Program-made: the position numbers and the translations under genes
Assembly (NCBI GenBank): GCA_013153575.1
Contig: JAADEE010000089.1
Coordinates: 1-6,947 of the forward strand
DNA length: 6,947 bases
Direction of reading: 5' to 3'
DNA from: Chlorobiota bacterium
GTDB lineage: Bacteria; Bacteroidota; Bacteroidia; Bacteroidales; JAADGE01
In this document: one piece after another, positions 6,938 to 6,947 of the stretch
How the letters are laid out: each line of letters begins with the position of its first letter
How positions within the stretch are numbered: the first letter of the stretch is position 1
The notes under the pieces: model-generated
Seen by the model: only the letters and a program-made list of their open reading frames with translations
The model's database searches: none
Told to the model about the DNA's origin: nothing

Positions 6938-6947
6938 AAACTAAAAA

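Noticed and set aside
1..6947. CRISPR array, defence cassette or other novel multi-gene system
   Set aside because: No regularly spaced repeats, no nuclease, transposase or toxin-like frames; all genes belong to recognisable or family-level-known groups.

Overview
The window reads as ordinary chromosome from an AT-rich member of the Bacteroidota (Bacteroidetes). Supporting signs are the LysS and FabI sequences, which carry wording I associate with that phylum (LysS with a C-terminal extension after motif 3; FabI beginning YNLLKGKKGIIFGAL), a secreted DUF4476-type protein (a family I know mainly from Bacteroidetes), start sites mostly lacking Shine-Dalgarno sequences, and two perfect matches to the Bacteroidetes -7 promoter element TAnnTTTG. 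The finer lineage cannot be fixed by eye.

Layout: positions 1-4863 hold four genes all on the minus strand, read from right to left: lysS (lysyl-tRNA synthetase), an MsbA-like ABC exporter with fused membrane and ATPase domains, a family-4-type glycosyltransferase, and the first 56 codons of a further gene, probably also a glycosyltransferase, cut by the window edge. Gaps are 53, 9 and 1 bp, no convincing terminator lies between them, and the only promoter element seen is in front of lysS, so one transcript is plausible. The exporter plus glycosyltransferases suggests a cell-envelope glycolipid or polysaccharide role; lysS is a housekeeping gene that probably just shares the promoter.

Positions 4951-5755 hold a minus-strand gene for a small exported DUF4476-type protein, with its own strong Shine-Dalgarno sequence and a rho-independent terminator that separates it from lysS. 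A 225-bp AT-rich divergent spacer follows, and then fabI (enoyl-ACP reductase, fatty-acid synthesis) on the plus strand with its own -7 element and a strong terminator. The last 40 bp hold only a small palindrome.

I found no CRISPR array, tRNA, rRNA, complete mobile element, defence system or other clearly novel system. The points most worth a second look are at residue level: FabI has Ala where E. coli has Gly93 (the triclosan-resistance position), LysS has Ala where E. coli has Arg and human has Lys in the GGAxARPF loop, and LysS carries a winged-helix-like tail. The lysS start also needs care: an upstream TTG start is ruled out by its overlap with the promoter.
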